DNA of 8,956 bases from JAPYTU01 sp036166735 (GTDB taxonomy: Bacteria; Bacteroidota; Bacteroidia; Cytophagales; MED-G16). A model generated the notes under the pieces. It was not told the DNA's origin. It saw only the letters and a list, made by a program, of their open reading frames with translations, and did not search any database. Made by a program: the position numbers and the translations under genes. This document shows, piece by piece, positions 6,495 to 8,956 of this stretch; position 1 is the stretch's first letter; every line of letters begins with the position of its first letter. The stretch is from positions 1-8,956 of the forward strand of contig JAYZHG010000066.1 of the NCBI GenBank assembly GCA_036166735.1, given 5' to 3'.

Positions 6495-7823
6495 ATGTTA
6501 AACAGGATATTAATAATAGGAGCTGGAAAATCATCTCCATTTTTAATTGAATACTTATATGAAAGAAGATTTAATTTAAATATTGATCTTACTGTATTGG
6601 CAGATAAAAAACCTGATTATTTTGTAAACAATTTTAAAGATTTAAATTTTATAAAAGTAAATATTAATGATTCAAATGTTTTAAAAGGTTTAGTTGATAA
6701 GTCTTACATTGTAATTAGTTTATTGCCACCAACACTTCATTTTAAAATTGCTCAAATTTGTTCAGAAGTAGGAGTTAATATGATAACGGCTTCCTATTTA
6801 GATGAAAATATTAAAAAATTACATGATTCTTTTTTAAAAAATGATTCTTTTTTATTTATGGAAATGGGACTTGATCCAGGAATAGATCATATGTCTGCAA
6901 TGAAAGTTATAGATGAACTAAAAATTACTTCTAAAATATTAGAATTCGAATCATATACTGGGGGTTTAATTGATTATGATAAAGAAGAAAATCCTTGGGG
7001 ATATAAATTTACTTGGAACCCTATGAATGTAATTTTAGCGGGATCAGATGATGCTTATTATATTGAAAATTATAAGAAAGTTTTTGTTCCTTATACAAAA
7101 TTATTTAAAAACATAAAGGATATAAATATTCCTGGAGTTGGTCATCTTGAAGGTTATCCTAATAGAGATTCTCTAAAGTATAAAGATTTATATAAACTTG
7201 ATAATATAAAAAATTTGCGTAGAGGGACACTAAGAAATAAGAGCTTTTGTGGTTCTTGGAATATTTTTGTTCAATTAGGTTTAACAGATAATGATTTTGT
7301 TATAAATAATGCACATAAGATGAGCCATTTCGATTTTTTTAGTATGAAAAAATTTTCTAAAGACAAGTCTTCTTTTTTAAGGTTTATCCAAGATGAGTAT
7401 AATTTAGAAAATGATTGTGATGAAATTAAGAATTTAAAATGGATTGGTATGTTTTCAGATGAAAAAATATCTTTATCTAGTGGCACTTCAGCTGAAATAT
7501 TGTTACATATTATAAATAAAAAATGGACATTAAATGATAATGAGCTTGATTTAATAGTTATGTATCATAAATTTGTATTTGAAGAAAATGGTATTAAAAA
7601 AGTGTTATTTTCTTATCTTAAAGTGAGAGGAGAAAATAAAATTAAAACTGCTATGGCTAAGACAGTTGGTCTTCCAATTGCAATTCTTGTTGAATATATA
7701 ATAGAGAGCGGATTACAAATTAAGGGAATTAATTTACCATTTGATAAAAAAATTTATACTCCAGTTCTTAATAAATTAAAATATAATGGTATTTCTTTTG
7801 AAGAGAAAGTATTTAATATTTAA
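6495..7823 (+). CDS. Saccharopine dehydrogenase family protein (saccharopine reductase type)
   Basis: Related to yeast Lys9 and the saccharopine dehydrogenase domain of animal AASS, which interconvert saccharopine with 2-aminoadipate semialdehyde and glutamate. 442 aa, close to the length of bacterial members. N-terminal Rossmann fold with nucleotide loop IIGAGKSS (7-14), a strand ending in acidic D37 and LLPPTLHFKIA (76-86). Family motifs follow: MEMGLDPGIDHMSAM (122-136), ESYTGGL (152-158), NPWGYKFTWNP (166-176) and PNRDSLKY (roughly 230). ATG 6495 is 24 nt after the dehydrogenase gene and in the same direction, so the two are probably one transcript; both are NAD(P)-linked amino- or hydroxy-acid enzymes but a shared pathway is not shown. 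No lysine-ketoglutarate reductase or semialdehyde dehydrogenase is in the window, so lysine breakdown versus another reaction is open. The 3' end overlaps accC by 11 nt tail to tail. Confidence 0.88.
   Translation: MLNRILIIGAGKSSPFLIEYLYERRFNLNIDLTVLADKKPDYFVNNFKDLNFIKVNINDSNVLKGLVDKSYIVISLLPPTLHFKIAQICSEVGVNMITASYLDENIKKLHDSFLKNDSFLFMEMGLDPGIDHMSAMKVIDELKITSKILEFESYTGGLIDYDKEENPWGYKFTWNPMNVILAGSDDAYYIENYKKVFVPYTKLFKNIKDINIPGVGHLEGYPNRDSLKYKDLYKLDNIKNLRRGTLRNKSFCGSWNIFVQLGLTDNDFVINNAHKMSHFDFFSMKKFSKDKSSFLRFIQDEYNLENDCDEIKNLKWIGMFSDEKISLSSGTSAEILLHIINKKWTLNDNELDLIVMYHKFVFEENGIKKVLFSYLKVRGENKIKTAMAKTVGLPIAILVEYIIESGLQIKGINLPFDKKIYTPVLNKLKYNGISFEEKVFNI
6823..6854 (+). repeat. Short in-frame direct repeat inside the saccharopine dehydrogenase gene
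   Basis: ATGATTCTTTTTTA occurs at 6823-6836 and again at 6841-6854, a period of 18 nt or six codons. It encodes HDSFLK-NDSFLF at about residues 110-121. It looks like a small slippage duplication or a chance effect of poly-T codons; it keeps the frame and has no evident function. Confidence 0.6.
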
Positions 7824-8956
7824 AAGTTTCCATAAAATTAGTTGTAAAAACTCCTGATTTGAATTTTTTATTGTTCATTAGTTTTATGTGAAAGGGTATT
7901 GTAGTTTTTATGCCTTCAATTATAAATTCTTCGAGTGCTCTTTTCATTCTAACAATAGCTTCTTCTCTTGTTTGATGACTTACAATTAATTTGGCAATCA
8001 TTGAATCATAATTTGGAGGTACTTCATATCCAGAATAAATATGTGTATCTACTCTTACTCCATGACCTCCTGGTTTATGTAGTGCTGTTATTTTACCTGG
8101 TGATGGTCTAAAATTAGCTGATGGATCTTCAGCATTTATTCTGCATTCTATGGAGTGGAGTTTTGGATAATAGTGTCTTCCTGAAACTTTTACTCCATCG
8201 GCAACTTTAATTTGTTCTTTTACTAAATCATAATTTGTTACTGCCTCTGTTATTCCATGTTCTACTTGAATTCTGGTATTCATTTCCATAAAATAAAAAT
8301 TTTTATACTTATCAACTAAAAATTCAATTGTACCAGCACCCTCATATTTAATGAATTTACCAGCCTTTACTGCAGATTCTCCCATTTTATCTCTTAATTC
8401 TTTATCAACAATTGGTGAAGGTGTTTCTTCAACTAATTTTTGATGCCTTCTTTGTATAGAACAATCTCTCTCAGATAAATGACTAACATTTCCATATTGA
8501 TCACCAATAATTTGAATTTCTATATGATGTGGTTCTTCAATAAATTTTTCTAAATATAAACCTGAATTAGAGAAAGATGCTTCTGACTCAGCTTTTGCTC
8601 CATTCCAAGCACTGTCAAATTCACTTTCTTTATTAACAATTCTCATTCCTTTTCCACCGCCACCAGCTGTTGCTTTAAGAATAATAGGATAATTAATTTT
8701 TTTTGCAATTTTTTTACCTTCAGAAATATCTTTTATCAGACCATCTGAACCTGGTATAGTTGGTATACCAGCAGCTTCCATTGTTTTTTTAGCAGAAACT
8801 TTGTCACCCATTTTTTGAATCATGCTGGCACTAGGTCCAATAAATTTTATTTTACTTTCATGACAAATTTTAGAAAATTCAGCATTTTCAGATAAAAAAC
8901 CATATCCTGGATGTATTGCATCAGAATTTGTTATTTCTGCAGCTGCCATAATTTTT
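7813..8956 (-). CDS. accC: Acetyl-CoA carboxylase biotin carboxylase subunit, N-terminus beyond window edge
   Basis: ATP-dependent carboxylation of biotin on the carrier protein AccB, the first half-reaction of acetyl-CoA carboxylase in fatty-acid synthesis. 380 C-terminal residues are visible; about 70 are missing (E. coli AccC is 449 aa). The frame stays open through the Met at 8949 to the window end (KIMAAAEIT, compare IISAAEIT), so that Met is internal. Visible: AIHPGYGFLSENA, ATP-grasp loop KATAGGGGKGMR, RDCSIQRRHQK, ATP/metal residues in EMNTRIQVEH, RINAEDP, the GVR arginine (E. coli R338) and YDSMIAKLI. The usual Pro after QVEH is Gly here (codon 8254-8256). Propionyl-CoA or acyl-CoA carboxylase alpha chains share these motifs, but they carry a long extension with a biotin-attachment domain; this protein stops at the AccC length without an MKM motif. 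accB would be expected just upstream, beyond the right edge. Confidence 0.93.
   Translation of the reverse strand, partial: KIMAAAEITNSDAIHPGYGFLSENAEFSKICHESKIKFIGPSASMIQKMGDKVSAKKTMEAAGIPTIPGSDGLIKDISEGKKIAKKINYPIILKATAGGGGKGMRIVNKESEFDSAWNGAKAESEASFSNSGLYLEKFIEEPHHIEIQIIGDQYGNVSHLSERDCSIQRRHQKLVEETPSPIVDKELRDKMGESAVKAGKFIKYEGAGTIEFLVDKYKNFYFMEMNTRIQVEHGITEAVTNYDLVKEQIKVADGVKVSGRHYYPKLHSIECRINAEDPSANFRPSPGKITALHKPGGHGVRVDTHIYSGYEVPPNYDSMIAKLIVSHQTREEAIVRMKRALEEFIIEGIKTTIPFHIKLMNNKKFKSGVFTTNFMETFKY

Noticed and set aside
1..8956. A previously undescribed system, mobile element or genomic island
   Set aside because: Every sizeable ORF belongs to a known housekeeping family, composition looks uniform, and no transposase, integrase, repeat array or attachment-like repeat was seen.

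Overview
The window is very AT-rich (roughly 70-75% A+T by eye), with lysine-, asparagine- and isoleucine-heavy proteins, almost no intergenic DNA and few Shine-Dalgarno-like leaders. A PorT/SprT-type outer-membrane barrel sits beside engB, and together these point to Bacteroidota, most likely a marine or otherwise low-GC flavobacterium with a compact genome. The lineage is inferred from protein character and gene context; no rRNA or other taxonomic marker is present.

Layout, left to right. (1) Bases 1-1868 (+): the 3' part of a branched-chain amino acid aminotransferase gene (ilvE), then after 2 nt a complete prfB for peptide chain release factor 2. prfB is split by a programmed +1 frameshift at an in-frame UGA, so the first 60 nt lie in another frame from the rest. 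The apparently empty stretch 780-1112 is the start of prfB. (2) Bases 1931-3358 (+): an NhaC-type Na+/H+ antiporter. (3) Bases 3440-4934 (-): a two-gene operon for ribosome-assembly GTPases, engB (large subunit) then rsgA (small subunit), 1 nt apart and convergent with nhaC. (4) Bases 5003-7823 (+): a PorT-like type IX secretion barrel, divergent from engB, then an overlapping YdfG-like short-chain dehydrogenase and a saccharopine dehydrogenase family protein. (5) Bases 7813-8956 (-): the C-terminal 380 codons of biotin carboxylase (accC), whose 3' end overlaps the saccharopine dehydrogenase gene by 11 nt.

The content is core housekeeping: amino acid metabolism, translation termination, ribosome assembly, ion homeostasis, secretion and fatty-acid synthesis. 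I found no mobile element, CRISPR array, tRNA, rRNA, toxin-antitoxin or defence genes, and no gene cluster resembling an undescribed system. The most instructive item is the prfB recoding site, whose 16-nt core matches the Escherichia coli site as I remember it although ordinary gene starts here show almost no Shine-Dalgarno signal. Smaller points are a non-ATG start forced on the dehydrogenase gene, an unusual Pro-to-Gly change in a highly conserved AccC motif, and tightly overlapping gene ends.
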